DNA of 64,000 nt from Torreya grandis (Eukaryota; Streptophyta; Pinopsida; Cupressales; Taxaceae): assembly GCA_037957365.1 (NCBI GenBank), contig JARHVA010000666.1, positions 807,501-871,500 of the forward strand. The letters run 5' to 3'. Under the pieces are notes generated by a model. It did not search any database and was not told where the DNA came from. It worked only from the letters and a program-made list of their open reading frames with translations. Below, in pieces: positions 23,755 to 36,230 of this stretch. The translations under genes and the position numbers were made by a program. Position 1 is the stretch's first letter; every line of letters starts with the position of its first letter.

Positions 23755-26015
23755 TATTGTCATTCAAAATATGCACCCATGGATGTTTTTTAGCATGGGG
23801 AAGCTTGGTAGTGGGGCACTGAGAGAGAATACTTTACATAAGATGCAAGAGTCTAAGGCACTAGACACATAAATATTATCATTTAGCTATACATATGAGC
23901 ATCATTTGTCTCATCATAATGATGGGAATGTCCCCAAGGTGTGGGACCTTTGTGCTCCTTAGCACAAGCCTCTAGAGTAGGCTAGATTCTTATTATTCTA
24001 ATTATACCTAGTTTAAGACTAGTACGTATTCTTAAAGAGTAGAAAGGTAAATTACCGCTAATCTAAACCTAACATATTTGAGAGGAAAAGGGAGGGAGAA
24101 GGTAAGAGATGATAAAAGTAAAAAAGGTGATGCAGCCAAAATAAAGTGAGCACTACTACTACTATAAACATAGTGCAAACCTTTGAGAACAAGATAATAT
24201 CACATAGTTTCCTACAATTCACTCCAAATGCATAAGTATTTCACATAGAGGCATGAGAAAATAGCATGGGGAAGCTTGGTAGTAGGGCACTGAGCTTAAA
24301 GACTTTGAATGAGGCATAAGAGTCTAAAGCATTGAGCACATAAATATTATCATACATCTATGTGCATGAGCATCGGTTATCTTATCGTAAGGATGAAAAT
24401 GTCCCCAAGGCATAGGACCCGTGTGCTCCTTGGGATGAGCCTCTAAAGTAGGTTGGATTCCTTATATTCTAAGTGCACTTGGTTTAAGACCAGCGCATAA
24501 GCCTAAAGAGTATAAAGGTAAACTACCACTAATCTAAACCTAAAATATTTGAGAGGAAAAGGGAGGGAGAAGGTAAGAGATTCTGAAAGTAAAAAAGGTA
24601 ATGCATCCATAATAAAGAGAGCACTCTTAATATTGTAAACGAATTTCAAACCTTTGAGAATAAGATAATATCACATAGTTTCCACCAAGTCACTCTAAAT
24701 GCATAAGTATTTTGCATAGAGACATAGGAACATAGCTCAACACTAAGAGGGATGATAAATGGTCCACAGACAGCATCAACACAAACCTGAGTACACGTAG
24801 GATATGACCTACAAGTGAGCTTTAAGTTCAATGAAAAGGTGCTAGGAATGGATGATGATGAGAGGGGCAAACCATAAACAAACAAAGATTAGTAAACATA
24901 GAATAGCACATAGATCATTAGAATAATTAAAAGAGGTGAACTTAATTCTCATTAGCATTCAAGGTTTAGCTAATATAATTACTCATGAAAATCAAATTCT
25001 AGTAGTGTGAGGTGACTAAAAATGTGTCAACTCTTTTACAGTGAAAGAACCAAGATTTTATAGTAGATGAATCCATTTTTATAATTAATTCACCACTTGG
25101 GGGTGGTAGATGTAGCATTTAATCCTTTGCGGTACTACAACCATAATTCTTGAAGTCTACTTGGTGATTAGATCTAGGGTTAGCAACAAGATCACTTCTA
25201 GATCCATGTGCATCAGAGAATGGAGATCTCCATGACAGAGTTAGAGAGTGATGTGCACTCAAGTCCTGAAGTCCAAAAGCTGATTTTACATTTAATTGTT
25301 TTGATGATGCCTCAATTTTCTCTCAACTACCTCCAACTACTTTCTTTATATTTATCAGTTATTCGATATGTGGTGCTTCCTGATCAGTCTTAGATAAAGA
25401 ACTATGGGGATATATGTCACCTTTGAAGGATCTTAGAGGAGTCTCTTGGATTTTTAGGTAAGAGCGATGTGGATGTGACACGTGGAAGACTAGTGCTTGT
25501 CTTGGGTAATTGGAAACCTATGTGTGTTTGATTGAGCATAAGGCTACCACATGATAGTGGTGGAAGAGAGGTTGCACACTATGCAATAGAAGGGCATAGA
25601 TTTATAATTGTATGCATGAGCATGATGTTGCATTAGAAGGGTGTGGAAGGACCTTTTCATAATATTGTACACAAAGGCTGCAGGTCTTTGATGCATTCTT
25701 ATTGATTTATGATTGTTCCTCATGCACTTCCTTCACTTAGCCCTTTCAAAACATGGGCCTTACATCCTTAAACATATGCATATTTTGACTTGCATACCAC
25801 AAATCCTATGCATGGGCATAGATATGGAACCCTTAGTGAGCATGAGCCATATTCTTACTCCTGCTCAGACCTTTACCTCTATCTCAAGTTTGAGCATAGA
25901 TGGTAAGCACATATGCACCTTTTGCTTGAAGCGCTTGGGTCATTTCAGGTGTGTTATCTCTTTGTAATCCTTGGGAAGCCTTGTGTTTATTAGGGGGTGA
26001 CTTATAAAATCAACA
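23755..26015 (-). repeat. Element 2 5' LTR, with internal 468-bp duplication
   Basis: The segment at about 23798-24265 ('catggggaagcttggtagtggggcactgag...') repeats at about 24266-24733 within this LTR. The other LTR has it once. The right end is TTATAAAATCAACA. The left end reads TATTG where the partner has TGTTG. Confidence 0.8.
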
Positions 26016-26020
26016 AGAAT
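26016..26020. repeat. Target-site duplication of element 2, right (agaat)
   Basis: Pairs with ggaat at 19683-19687. Confidence 0.65.
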
Positions 26021-27094
26021 ACTTTTAGCAATAGTTTTACATATGTTATCCATTGACCAAAAGAATGTGCATAGTTAATCATGTGGTTGAATGGGTCCTT
26101 ATGACTCAAGAATAGATGTATCTGATAGTTCAAAATCTTATCAACGAGGATATTCAAGTATACATTATGCAAGAGGTTGATTATTAAATGAAGTCACATT
26201 TGCATTAGTATTATGGAAATCCATTTGCATATGAAGTATAAAAACCTATTCTTGAAGATCCCCAATAGTGGTCATCATATAAATAATATATTATATGGGA
26301 ATAGTGGTTTTGTCATAGGTGTTATCGTTAGTTCCAACCTTCCACCTTTTTTGAATTGAGGCATATGAGTATCATCATCCTCATGGATAACAAGTGAAAG
26401 TTCATGATCACTAAATTTATGATATGTTGGTACTGTTATTGGATCTTTGAATTTTGGTACTTTTGGTATATCATTTAAATAGATTGGACCACTAGAAGAA
26501 TTTGGTGCACTCCCTTTATAATTAGTTTGTAAATCAGTCATAACTTATTTATGTATTTTTCATAACCATTAATCATATGAAGGAGCATCTTCATTATATG
26601 CATCCATTTTTGTGGTTAAATGTGTATGAAAGGCTTGATTAGATGACTTACCTTGTTTGTGACTCATAGATTTTTCTTAAAATCCCAAGCCTTGTCTATT
26701 TGTATTATATTTAAGAGATTTATTATGGATTATACCTTAATCATGTTTACCCAATCATTGGCCTTTATCTCCATATTTTAACAAATATCAAAGGATAAAC
26801 TCATATGATGGTGTAGGACATATTGATGACATAAACTTGATTAGAGGGATGATAGCTACCACCATTCAAAGATTTGATACTTGAGGCTTGAACACTTGGA
26901 AGAATATAAGAGTAATCAATTTTCACCTCTTCCTTAATAAAAAATTGGAGAGTTTCATAATCATAGTCATCAAAGCTATCGATATCATCCATGATGAGAG
27001 AAATAAAAAACACAAAGATTAGGACAAAGTAGGTAAGAAACATCCTACATGGTACACTTAGATAAAAATGATGTTCAAAGGTTGAGTTCACCAA
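26021..27094 (-). pseudogene. Gag N-terminal part of element 1
   Basis: On the minus strand the first long frame, 26801-27094 (97 codons), begins just inside the 5' LTR. It contains an acidic stretch (MDDIDSFDDYDYETLQFF) that is a plausible Gag start. A second frame, 26275-26541 (88 codons, MTDLQTNYKGSAPNSS..., then a Pro/Lys/His-rich tail), continues it. The region 26021-26110 then supplies the opening of the Retrotrans_gag domain, which resumes at 19682 beyond element 2. Several stops interrupt it and there is no intact product. Confidence 0.6.
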
Positions 27095-27095
27095 A

Positions 27096-28398
27096 TGCTT
27101 AACCCTAAAAAACTAGATTATGGAATCTAGGGTTAAAGGGGATAGAGATAGCCTAAATTACAAGGGTGATAAAATATCTCTATAACATGTCAATTAGATG
27201 TTAAACTTAGACATAACATATGTTGAATTCATTAAAATGAGATAGGCCAAAAATAGTAAGTATAACTATGCTAGATATGGAAATGATAAATAAATAATGT
27301 AATTAGATGGTTTTGATGTTGACATAGTTATGGATCTAGAATAGATAACAAGTAGATTGAAAGAACATTCTGGAATAGTCACCAAATTTTGGATTGGATG
27401 CCTTTGGAGCTGAAAACACTAGCATTATTCTAAGATGATTGCATCGATGCTACTATCTAAGCTAGGCGTTGGTGTTTTGTATGGAATACCTAATGTAAAA
27501 GGATGCAACCACCTAAATGATTATGGTTTTGTCTTCACCTTCACTTTGTGTATTCAGATATGGATCATAGACTATCATTCCTCATGAAATTGTAAAACCC
27601 TAGTTTTTCATCTCCATAGTGACTCTAGGAAAAATGGGTTAGTGGGCACATGGTGTCAAGTTAACCCCAAATACCCCTTTGATAATGAGTATTGCCTACA
27701 TAGCCAATACTCTGAAGAGGGCTTTAGACTATGCAATTCTCCCCTACAGGTTGGCTTATGTGCAAATCATGCAATATGTGGAAATCAAGTACAAAAGTGA
27801 CCTAGCTTGTAACTTAGAAAATTAGGCTCTTAGGCTACTCATTCAATATTTCAAACATGTGTAGTGTTGTTCTTATGAGTGATATGATAATAGGAGAAAA
27901 TAATAACGCTTTTGATTTATTGAGTACTTGATTGAATGTTTTGATAAGTTGCCTTGGTTTGTGCTAGGTTGTAGGTAAATGAGGGCTGATCTTGTATTTA
28001 TATCAATCCCTTTAGATAAATAACTCACATTAAAGTACTTAGTCCAACCATTAAGATATATTTAATTTGTAAATTAGATGACTTTAGGACACTGAACACT
28101 TGCATTGACATAGGTGTCTGTCCAAGACATTAATGTCTAGGGAACAAGAAAGTAGGTATATGCTTAGAACTTGCAAAGGTGGAAGATAAACAAGTTTTAA
28201 GCATTCTAGTCAAGATAATAGATCTGGTTCATCAACATAAGACTATTCAAACAAAATGATAGGTAAAGGGGCACAAGATAGAGTAGATATGAGACTTATG
28301 AAAGTGGGAAAGGTTTAGAACTGAGAGGAACAACAAAGGTTTGAGTTTGTCAAGTATACAAGATTGAGGTGCTATATAATCCATAAATATCATCTACA
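27096..28398 (-). repeat. Element 1 5' LTR
   Basis: Plus-strand ends TGCTTAACCC...CATCTACA; on the minus strand TGTAGATG...GGGTTAAGCA, a canonical TG/CA pair. The bases inside it on the minus strand (TTTGGTGAACTCAACC) are the likely primer-binding site, tRNA unassigned. Confidence 0.85.
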
Positions 28399-28403
28399 TG
28401 AGC
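28399..28403. repeat. Target-site duplication of element 1, right (tgagc)
   Basis: Pairs with tgagt at 15090-15094. Confidence 0.75.
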
Positions 28404-30065
28404 TTAACTAAGCTTATTAGTCTTTATGTATTTGGTTAGGTTGGTTTTTTAATATAACTACCTTGATTATTTGGTTACATGAGTGAAGTTATTATTTTCT
28501 TCTCGTCAACCTTTTTGTTATGCCTTCCTATTATTATCTAGGAGTGTTTATATGCCTATCTCTTTGGTTAATGCATCACGTATCACTGTGGATTCTTATT
28601 TCTCTATGTTAATCAATATTTTATGGTCTCAAAGCTTACAGTCTAGAGATCTTAGAGGAAATCTTGTGAGATAGAATTGGTTAGGGAAAACTTGTGTGTT
28701 ATCATGTACCCAATAAAATACATGTCGAGGTAATCCAAGGAGAATGTAAGAGGAAAGTGATAAGGAGGATGTGCCAAGTAGTTGGGCACCAAGGGATATT
28801 TTAAGATAAAGGCAGGCATAAAAAACCAACAAATAAGGCATTTTGGGAAAACTCAAGGTGTTTTGGGAAAGAATAACAAGAGTCAAGGCACCTTAAGGCT
28901 TTGGTGAAGCATTCCAAGTTCAAGTGTGGTGTTGGAAAAAAAATTGCTTCCTTCTTGCTATTTTTTCTTGTCTTATCTGATCATCTTTATCCTAAGGAAG
29001 ATAGAAAAATATATGAAATGAATAAAAAAGGTTTTCAGGAAGGTCATTCATTATGAAAAATACATTTTATTCCTTGTGTGGTGCCATATAAAAATTTATA
29101 TAAAAGAATTAAAATTTGTGTGGCACCATCTGAAAAGGAAGTTATTGTAAATGGAATTACAATAGGTTGAATTCACCTTATTGTTGCTTTTCCTTAAGGA
29201 TTGAAGCACTTGTAAGAGGATAAAGGTGACAATGTACAGGAGTAACATGCCATTCTTCATGCAACACACGTGTTTTCCTATTGGCTAATTATTATTATTA
29301 TTTTTAATCCAAAGTCTATTAAAATTCATAATTGTTTAGAGCCCTAATACTAAAATTTTCATAGAGGACAACCCCCTTTGGCTCATTGTTAACAAACCTA
29401 AACCCATTTTACTATAAGAGGAGGATGGTGTAGAGTTTTCAAGGAAGGGTAAGGCCATTTTGATAGATTCAGTTCAAAAAAACAAAAGCTAGCTGGAGGA
29501 ATTCAATGACAAACTCCACAAAGTAGGTATTGGTCTAGGTACCCTAATTAAGGAATAGAACTCAATCAATGAAAATTTTGAGAAGGTGTTATAGGATTTT
29601 ATATAGATAAATGAGGCAAAAGACCCCCCAATAGGTAGAGAGGAAAAGGTGGTGACTTGACACACTTCCCAACCCTCCCCTATACCCTTTCCTCTGTCTA
29701 ATTCTCTAAAGAAGAACCCAAAAAAGGAGGATAAGAAGAAACTGAGGATGATGTTTCTAAAGGGCACTACTGAGGGCCCAACAAAAGGACCCAAGCAAGA
29801 ATCATCAAGGAAAATCTAAAGGACAAGGTGGAGAATCAGTCTCCTAACAAGAAACTTAGAGAGGACATTAAGCCCCCTGAGTAATACCATCTTTTTGTCT
29901 TTCTTTCTAGCCTTTTACTTTTAGTTTTTTTATCTTCCTATTATTTCAGTTGTAGTCTATTTTTCAACCCTAGGGTCTTAATCTACATTATTTTTCTTAT
30001 TATTTAACTGTTAGGTTACAAGATCCTTCTAAAACCTACTTATTTACCTGATCAAATAAAAAAAA
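28404..30065 (+). pseudogene. Decayed retroelement sequence, possibly LINE ORF1 tail
   Basis: Plus-strand frames between about 29380 and 29880 read as a decayed Lys/Glu-rich protein (for example LEEFNDKLHKVGIGLGTLIK and NEAKDPPIGREEK). That style fits the linker following the zinc knuckle in plant LINE ORF1. No CCHC knuckle could be confirmed. The unit ends in a T-rich stretch and 'gatcaaataaaaaaaa' at about 30050-30065, which may be a poly(A) tail. The left part (28404-29380) should be the original continuation of the DNA cut by element 1, but I could not show that it continues the Copia fossil. Confidence 0.35.
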
Positions 30066-30349
30066 TTATTTAAAGCAAAAATAATAAGTTTTAAAATTTT
30101 ATTAAATTATCCTTTATAAATTTTTAAATTTTTTTCTAGAGGGAACTGAAAAATGGTATGGTTAATTCTATTGACAGAACACCTTAAGTCATAACAATCT
30201 CAAAATTTTCCACATTTTTTGGTTCAAGGTCTTTATTCACATGCAAAATGATTTTTTTGTAAATGGAGCTGGAAAACTTGAAATTGAAATTTTTCTATGT
30301 TTTTAGGTTATTTTATGGGAACTAATAAACTAAATTTCTCACAAATGGT
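30066..30349. other. AT-rich spacer
   Basis: Nothing recognisable between the A-rich tail and the presumed start of element 4. Confidence 0.4.
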
Positions 30350-31656
30350 AAACATGTTTTTCATAATCATTCAGCACAAGAGACTAATAAAAATCATAAA
30401 GTGCATATGACTTAAAATGTACATCCTCCTATGAATTCTTATATTTTTTTATAACTGAGGAAGATCATCCTCTAGATGTATTATTGGTATAGTTCATATT
30501 GTATAAACACATAGACCTACTATCATATTTGATGAGCATGAGATTTTTGACAATGAGTATTTTGATGAGGCATTATTTGTAAGCATATACATTGATGTGT
30601 ATCCCATAAATAGTGTATTATATATGCATGTGACTATATAAGGAGTGTAAGGAGCCATTATCTATATGTTCAAGGTTAGTTTCACTAGATTGGGTCAATA
30701 TCACCGATCAATATTGACCTACTAGTTGGTATTAACTTGTGTGGAAATGTGGTACTATGACTATATAGTCACCTTTTCTTGTACCTATAATATCTATATT
30801 TGTGATCTTGAATCCAAATGATGTCCACAACTCCATAAATCAATCTCCTTTGCTTTGAAACCATAAGTGTGCTTGTGAAGGCTAGAAACATGTAAAAATC
30901 AAAAAGTGTAATGAGCTAAGTTGACCCCAATCACCCTTTTTTGATGATTGAATGCTACCTATGTATCTAATACTCTAAGGATGGAAATCAAGCCACACAT
31001 ATTTATCCCACCTAGTGTGATTTAGCAATTTCTAATCTTTCATTATATGTATGCAACTAATAATTTGGATTTGAAAGTTAAAAATGCTTACTTTGACTTG
31101 GCTTTAGTGTGCTTTAGACTTGCTTTGTGACTAATATTAGTGATAAATTTGAAATGTGCACATAACAAGGTATATTTTCTAATGTGCAATATTATATATA
31201 TGTGTTCTAGATAAGTTTTAATTCCTTTTTGAGTGAGACCTTAATTTTTTTTATATAATTCTAGTTAGGTAATTTCTTAGCTGACTGACATGCTAAGCAA
31301 ATGAGCCAACCCTAAGGTGAGATTTTTTTTTAAAATAGTCATTTTTGAGAGAGGGTCATTTGTAACTAGATCAATTTAGTATCAACTGGTGATACTAACT
31401 AAAGCTAGTGGAAATGACCTGAGTACAGATAGACTAAATTGAGATTCTAAGTATGTCTATGCAAGATATTTGGTAGGTTTGAAGCAAAAAATGAAGTTAT
31501 TATAGGTGTGTAAAAATATAAAAAAAGGGTTGACTTATAAGATGACATGAAAGTGTGATAGGATGGTATATTAGGATCTTATTTATGTGCTCAAGTCATG
31601 CGTAGTGTCAAGCTTATCATCGTCAAGCACTAGGTTCCAAATTTTAGTATCTAAAA
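30350..31656 (-). repeat. Element 4 presumed 3' LTR
   Basis: The inner end 'ttttagtatctaaaaatgcccccc' parallels element 1's 'aaatatcatctacatttgcccccc'. The middle part shares the landmarks named for element 4. The left boundary is estimated from element 1's LTR length, not seen. Confidence 0.4.
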
Positions 31657-31660
31657 ATGC

Positions 31661-31674
31661 CCCCCTTTTATTTT
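31661..31674 (-). promoter_or_regulatory. Polypurine tract of element 4
   Basis: Minus strand TAAAAGGGGGGCAT, in the same position as the G10 tract of element 1. Confidence 0.5.
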
Positions 31675-34276
31675 AGTGTTGTAAATTTTAGATTAAAATA
31701 ATAATATGTTCTTGAGTCTGTATAAAACACTTTATCTTTGGTATGAAGATCAAAATTTTTAGGTCACTCAATACTAAAACATAAAACCATGTATAGAAAA
31801 TGTCCATAAATTGACAATTTTATTATGAAACTAAAATTTTGAAATTTAAAAAGAACAAGGGTTAGATTACATGTGTGTTGATGAAAACCATGTTACCCTT
31901 GTAATTTTTTAGAGATTATGTTTCCTTGTTGAAGCATTTTATAAACTTGTGCTTTCTTGCTAAAGCATGTGGATAATTGGGGTGTTTGTGCCCTAAATTT
32001 ATGTAACTATGTATGATCTTGAGTTGAGAAGACAACATGTCCCAACCCTCATGAATTTGGGGAGAAGTAAAAAATGTAATAACCCAAATAACTACATAGG
32101 TAAAAGAGATAAGATTTAGGCTAGGCTCACTAAAATAAAATGAATCAACCACTACATATGGCTTATAGATTAAATTGTATAGTGTCACTCAAGTTCACTC
32201 CATGTAAATAAAAAGCATGATTGAAAGGAAATGAAAAAATTTCATGCCCCCATCATGATCATAAGTTTGATTATATAGTTTCAATAAATTTAGAATAAAA
32301 TGCATGATCGAAAGAGAATGAATAATGTGTATACCCATCATGACCATAGATATGATAAGTGTGAAGTAGAATGATAACCATTGTTGTTATGTATGTGTGC
32401 ATGAACCAATATCATTCCTCATGAATTTGAAAGCATGTATGTGTGCATTAATTGGTTGCATGCTTCATGAATATGAAAATGTGTATGTGTGCATGAGCCA
32501 ATATCATGCCCTTTGAATTTGTACCAACTATTATATAATGTTGTACATCTATATGTTGAATTTGAAAACTTCTATCTCAAATGTATGTATATGTGAAAAC
32601 TTGTAATTCTTATTCCTATAAACTCTATACATTTTCCCATGTATATGCACCCAATTGTGTATGAATTTGTGCTCAATTGTCTATAAAGTGAATGCATATG
32701 CATGTCATATGCCCCCTTAATTTGTATCAATGTGCCGATATTTTTCATGTATCTGAACCATCTAATATTCTAATGACTATGAATCTCTAAAATCTATGTT
32801 ATAATATAATTTTCTACTCATGGAGCCTTATGTCTCTATGGCAAACCCACTATAATGCCCTCTTTTTGGTATGAGGGATGTATCTTATAAATCACCCATC
32901 TCAACAAAAGAGTTAACTATATCATGTCATGTATAAATATAACATAATGTAATATTATGTAAGCATGTGAAAAATATGTCATCATAGTAATGTATATGCC
33001 AATGAATGCATGTATGTAACATACGTAATGTAGGGCATATAAGTGTCATGTCTAAATAGATGTATCAATGAAGCACACTATAGTAGAATCACTGAATATT
33101 ACTATGTAGTAAATGTGCATGATATAGATCATGGCACCACTCAATGTTAGTAAGCTCAATAGGCAAAAATATTAGTGTCACACATAAGGCCATGGCCTAC
33201 ATACAAGGGGCATAAATATGTCACAACAAACAAGGATAAGGGCCACACACAAGAAAAATAAAGATTTTGCAAACAAGGCCAAAGGGCCAGACACAATACA
33301 AAATCATAAAGTGGTTTATAATTTATAAGAGTAATAACATCAATGGATCATATAACAAGGTAACTAATCAACATAATTCATGTGTATTAATATTACATCA
33401 TAATATAATAACATATCCATGTAACACTATGTAATATATGAGTAAATACTAAGGCATGTGTAAGTAATATAGGTAGCTAAACATGTTATAAATATCATAG
33501 GAATATATAACTTGTAATAGTGAAACCTGTGGAACAAGATGGCCCCGGTATTGACATGGCCATTAGGTAGAGGAAATTCCAACATCTATATGTCCATGTG
33601 TAACTTGTATGTCCTACATCACACTCATATATAGTGAAATACATGTGTGTATGAAAATAATATGCCATCAATGAAACATGTGATAAATAACATATGTAAA
33701 TAATGTAATTTAACAATCATGTCATGCTCATGCTCTTATTTTGTATTTTTTGAATATTTGAATGTTTATTTATTTTCTGAGTATTTCATTTTTTTGTATT
33801 TTTGGAATATTTTAGGTTTAGAAAAGTTAACCAATTGTCTTATAAATGGGATGATCATGGGATTTATCGAAAGTGTAGGGGTCCTATGTCATGGACAAGA
33901 TATACCAATTGTAGGTGTATTAGAATTTGATAAGTAGTCATGTAGTGTGCCATAACTATCATGATCATTGCTCATAGAGCTTGTTGAAATATGAGTGAAT
34001 ATAGATGACCAAGGGATTTGTGGGGCCCATTGTACAATATGATAATGTATTTTTTATTGTGTTCACTATGAAACACACTGAAGTATACATGGTACTAACT
34101 GAGTATGTAATGTAGGATATGATAGCCTTTATGGGCTCTGAGTAACTATCTGATATGATTGATGCTAAATGGATAGATGTCTAATGGGCCCAAGTATGTT
34201 CTTTTGAACTAGCTATATATATTGGTCCTATATATGCATAATAACTAAATCTTTATAATGATCCTACATAGGTGTA
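31675..34276 (-). other. Element 4 3' noncoding region
   Basis: It contains about three degenerate 50-60 bp units at 32390-32530, built on 'gtatgtgtgcatgaaccaatatcat' and 'catgaatttgaaa'. The segment 32180-32460 has a close copy at 56666-56945. Sequences near 32850-32930 and 33740-33830 match the noncoding region of element 1. Low-complexity minus frames at 31916-32188 and 33495-33716 are not called as genes. Confidence 0.5.
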
Positions 34277-35479
34277 TCAACTAAATATGGTGGTGGTGGG
34301 GGTGGAGGAGGAAGTGCCATTGGTTATAGAGGACACTTGTATCATACACCTATAACTATGAATACCTTTTTGAAGTGTATGTATTTTATTCACTGATGCA
34401 TTGTAGATGGGGTTGCACATAATTTTTGCATCCAAAGACATCCTAACAACATGTTGCAAACCTTGTTACTCTGTAAAACTAGGAATGGTGTGGCTAATAT
34501 GACAAAGCCTACCGAAAGAGGTAATATTATGTGTCCAAGGTAATATTTTTTTGTCTATATAAACCCTTAACAACTTTTGATGTATCTTGTAAATATGTTC
34601 ATGTATACCTAAGGGTTTGTAGAAGTTTCATCATTCAAATGTTCTCACTTGAACCATTGTCAATCATGACATTGTGTATGGTTTGTTCATCAATGTAGGA
34701 TTGTATGAAAAGTGCATGAAATTTTGAATTGTCGTCATCTATATCTATGTCATAAAATGTGAGCATAGGTAATTATGATGAAGTATCACTAAGTGTACCA
34801 ATAATAATATATATTGGATGATCATACATTATCTATGGAGGATGCATGTTATAAGCACAATGTACCTATAAAGTGTCTTTAGTTTCTATTGCCTCATGTT
34901 TAAGAAATTGATCATTAAAGATCTTCAACTTTTGATTTCCATTATACAATAGTCTATATTCCTCTAAAAGGGTTCCCAAATTGATAATGTTGTCATCTAT
35001 AAGATCCTATATCTTATGTCTTAATTTGAAACATATATTCATTGAATGTCTTGAAATCTATTGATAATCATGATATGCATTTCCATCATAGAGTCTTGGT
35101 CTAGGCCCATTTGGATCGAGATATTGTGGAAGAATAAGTGTAATAAGATTGCACTTGAGTAACTTATTTAGTAGTACATGAGGAGGGGATGGTAATCACA
35201 AAAACTACCTCTTTAATGGAGTTGTTAATTCTAATTAGTTTGTAGGTTGTGACATTGCATTTATTTTAATATTTGCCTCATTCTTTTTATCACTTGGTTT
35301 GACCTTATAACTTGGTATACTTTGAAACTTCATTGTTGAAGTAGATACATGAGTAGATGTATATTTGAGTTTATTCAAAGCTATTAACTTGACTTTTGTG
35401 TCCCTCATTGTATGGCATAGTTCATTAATTTTTTTAAATCTCTTGAATATAATTGACTCATGTAGAGGTGATAACAATA
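34277..35479 (-). pseudogene. Element 4 Gag C-terminal remnants
   Basis: Two short minus-strand frames, 35235-35477 (80 codons; basic, KVKPSDKKNEANIKINAMSQ) and 34277-34459 (60 codons; ends Ser/Thr-rich TSSSTPTTTIFS). Both follow the Gag domain in the same direction, with stop-rich sequence between. I see no CCHC knuckle. Probably the decayed tail of the same Gag protein. Confidence 0.45.
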
Positions 35480-35880
35480 TTTGCTTGAATACATCTTATA
35501 ATTAGTTATTGACCATAACATTTTTCATCTTGTCTAGCATGGTCTTTTACCAAATTACATAATCACTAATTGGTTCATTAGATCCTTGTTTGAGCTTACT
35601 AATTTTTGCATAAGATAGGATCTTATCAATTTTGATGGAAATTTATGCTAATAATTGGTCTACCAAGGGGTTGAATGTTCTTACAATTTGAAGATAGAGA
35701 AAATATAACCATCACAATGCATAGTCCTTGAGACTTCTTATAAATAGTTTGGCCAGTAGTTTGCCATTATATGCATAGTTTACACATGTTATGTGGAATG
35801 ATCTAAGGTGTTGCTCTAGATCACATTTACCTTCTAAGATGTATTCTAGGACTAAGGGTTTGGAATATGGATAATTAGGC
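35480..35880 (-). pseudogene. Element 4 Gag domain fossil (Retrotrans_gag)
   Basis: The minus strand reads 'NGKLLAKLFIRSLKDYAL.WLYFL', the canonical 'LF..SL...AL.W...L' core. It is followed by 'LVDQLLA' and 'ISKLKQGSNEPISDYVIW', matching 'L..LKQ...E.I.DY...W/F', then 'VFKQILLSPLHE', matching 'F..G+...L..' Only a few stops interrupt about 130 codons. The order and spacing of these blocks match the plant gypsy capsid domain. Just upstream (35830-36000) a unit of about 95 bp ('tctaggactaagggtttggaatatgg' and 'tctaggactgagagtttggaataggg') is duplicated in tandem. Confidence 0.75.
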
Positions 35881-36214
35881 ATAAAATGAGGGTAGGATAA
35901 TGAAGTAAGTACAGTTGTGTATGGATTCTAGGACTGAGAGTTTGGAATAGGGCTAACTAGGCCTAAATGAGGGTAGTCTAATGAAGGAAATGATAATTAG
36001 AGATGGATTTGGGATATGAAATTTGACATAGACATGGAAAATTATAGAGGGTACCTATAAATGGCCTTATAATCTCTTTATCAATCATAACTTTTCTATA
36101 CAAGGTAAAATATTGTAAAAAAGGCTACAAGCCTTGAGAGAGCATTGTGTCCATAAGGTATGGATTGAGAGTCAAAGATTGTTTGAGTACTTGAATGGGG
36201 TTATACCAGATATG

Positions 36215-36230
36215 TTATGATCATCTAATA
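36215..36230 (-). promoter_or_regulatory. Primer-binding-like site of element 4
   Basis: Minus strand TATGGTATTAGATGATC contains TGGTATTAGA, one base from the initiator-tRNA-Met primer site TGGTATCAGA common in plant LTR elements. It lies about 0.35 kb upstream of the Gag domain, as expected. The LTR that should precede it was not delimited. Confidence 0.4.

Larger units (their letters stand above)
19688..26015 (-). mobile_element. Element 2: non-autonomous LTR element nested in element 1 gag
   Basis: LTRs at 19688-21480 (1793 bp) and 23755-26015 (2261 bp). The longer one contains an internal tandem duplication of about 468 bp, and removing one unit gives 1793 bp again. LTR termini read TGTTG...CAACA. 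A putative primer-binding block (TTTTTGGCACACCCAATGGGACT on the minus strand) abuts the right LTR, so orientation is minus. The 2.27-kb interior has no pol motifs. It encodes fragments of an acidic protein related to that of element 5. The insertion splits the Gag domain of element 1. Confidence 0.8.
15095..28398 (-). mobile_element. Element 1: gag-only LTR retrotransposon, hosting element 2
   Basis: Complete minus-strand LTR retrotransposon defined by a pair of 1.3-kb LTRs (15095-16412 and 27096-28398), matching 5-bp flanks and a textbook polypurine tract. Read on the minus strand, the 5' LTR is on the right, followed by Gag-coding remnants (27094 to 26275, and 26110 to 19387 across the nested element). 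Then come about 3 kb of noncoding DNA with a hairpin array, the polypurine tract and the 3' LTR. With element 2 and its duplicated target removed, the interior is only about 4.35 kb. I find no protease, reverse transcriptase or integrase motif, so it looks non-autonomous. LTR copies are clearly diverged (many substitutions and small indels), so the insertion is old. Confidence 0.85.

Noticed and set aside
28629..28886. Possible CCHC zinc knuckle (CYHVPNKIH...) on the plus strand near 28690, which would continue the Copia fossil
   Set aside because: Two of the four ligands are missing and the spacing fits only by assuming several mutations.
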